Assembly (NCBI GenBank): GCA_963662175.1 | Contig: OY759225.1 | Location: 3,545,107-3,609,106, forward strand | Direction of reading: 5' to 3' | Source of the DNA: Aradus depressus | Lineage: Eukaryota > Arthropoda > Insecta > Hemiptera > Aradidae | Length of the DNA stretch: 64,000 bases | In this document: positions 63,621-64,000 of the stretch, one piece after another | Position numbering within the stretch: the stretch's first letter is position 1 | Layout: every line of letters starts with the position of its first letter | Position numbers and translations under genes: made by a program | Notes under the pieces: generated by a model | What the model was told of the DNA's origin: nothing | What the model saw: only the letters and a program-made list of their open reading frames with translations | Database searches by the model: none

Positions 63621-64000
63621 CTAGCAGTAATACGCGGCGTTGCCCAGGGAACTTTGACTTTTCTCCTAATACCTCTAGTTCAAATCCTATTCAATTCTTC
63701 GACAGTACATTCATGATGTTATAATTTTCAATTATTCATATGGAATAAGGCTTATAGTCCTTCAGCGGCGGACACAACAGCTAGTAACTTTTTAGAACCT
63801 CTGGGCATCACGACTAGTATGTGCCTTGAAACGGCGGACCCCACAGCTAGTACGTAGTTAGGACCACTGGGCATCACAGCTAGTATGTGCCTTGCAATGG
63901 CGGACCCCACAGCTAGTACGTAGTTACTACTACTACATGTGAAATTCCTTGATAATCCGACCATTCGTTAATGAGCCAACACTATCTTTATACTACGACC
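63621..64000 (-). mobile_element. Helitron 3' end, minus strand, continues off window
   Basis: On the minus strand the terminus reads CTGGGCAACGCCGCG (hairpin, one pair degraded), then TATTACTGCTAG ending at 63621. The usual 3' segment (ataattttcaattattcat on + strand) and a short 66-bp array (63770-63930) follow. The 5' part lies beyond 64000. Confidence 0.88.

Overview
This 64 kb window is AT-rich eukaryotic nuclear DNA, almost certainly from an insect. A hemipteran is my guess from the repeat landscape, but nothing in the sequence fixes the order. It is gene-poor and repeat-rich. Host coding sequence is limited to three short stretches on the + strand: the first coding exon of a bestrophin-family chloride channel (721-899), an unidentified internal exon at 42256-42457 with good splice sites and no stops, and a weaker candidate exon at 2730-2884. 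Nearly everything else is transposable elements and the tandem repeats derived from them.

Layout. 1-900: three upstream tandem copies (228 bp each) of the 5' part of the bestrophin exon, then the full exon and its splice donor. 900-4960: intron or intergenic AT-rich DNA with SINE pieces. 4963-12905: a non-autonomous Helitron whose ~145-bp array was invaded by a 4 kb R1/jockey-type LINE (6721-10746, minus strand, intact ORF2, 5'-truncated ORF1). 12906-18190: a ~440-bp satellite that I recognise as amplified SINE-A sequence. 18360-21178: a second Helitron of the same family. 21375-23219: a TA-flanked TIR element holding a foldback element and a palindromic 41-bp minisatellite. 23480-51250: a mosaic of SINE-A, SINE-B, PIF/Harbinger, piggyBac, hAT, pogo-like and Tc1/mariner elements plus a Penelope-like element, many nested. 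51250-60785: a Helitron/satellite complex that splits one copy of a dispersed repeat (DR-C). 62108-62941: a ten-fold tandem array grown from the SINE-A 3' end. 63621-64000: the 3' end of another Helitron, minus strand.

How the parts relate. One Helitron family supplies the 145-bp (G-rich) and 66-bp (2 x 33 bp) arrays. One tRNA-derived SINE family (SINE-A) supplied a 25-bp minisatellite, a 68-bp array and the 440-bp satellite. Most transposase genes are truncated or frameshifted; the only long intact mobile ORF is LINE ORF2. The local names SINE-A, SINE-B, DR-A, DR-B and DR-C are mine. All homology calls are from reading the sequence and recalling families; no database search was run.
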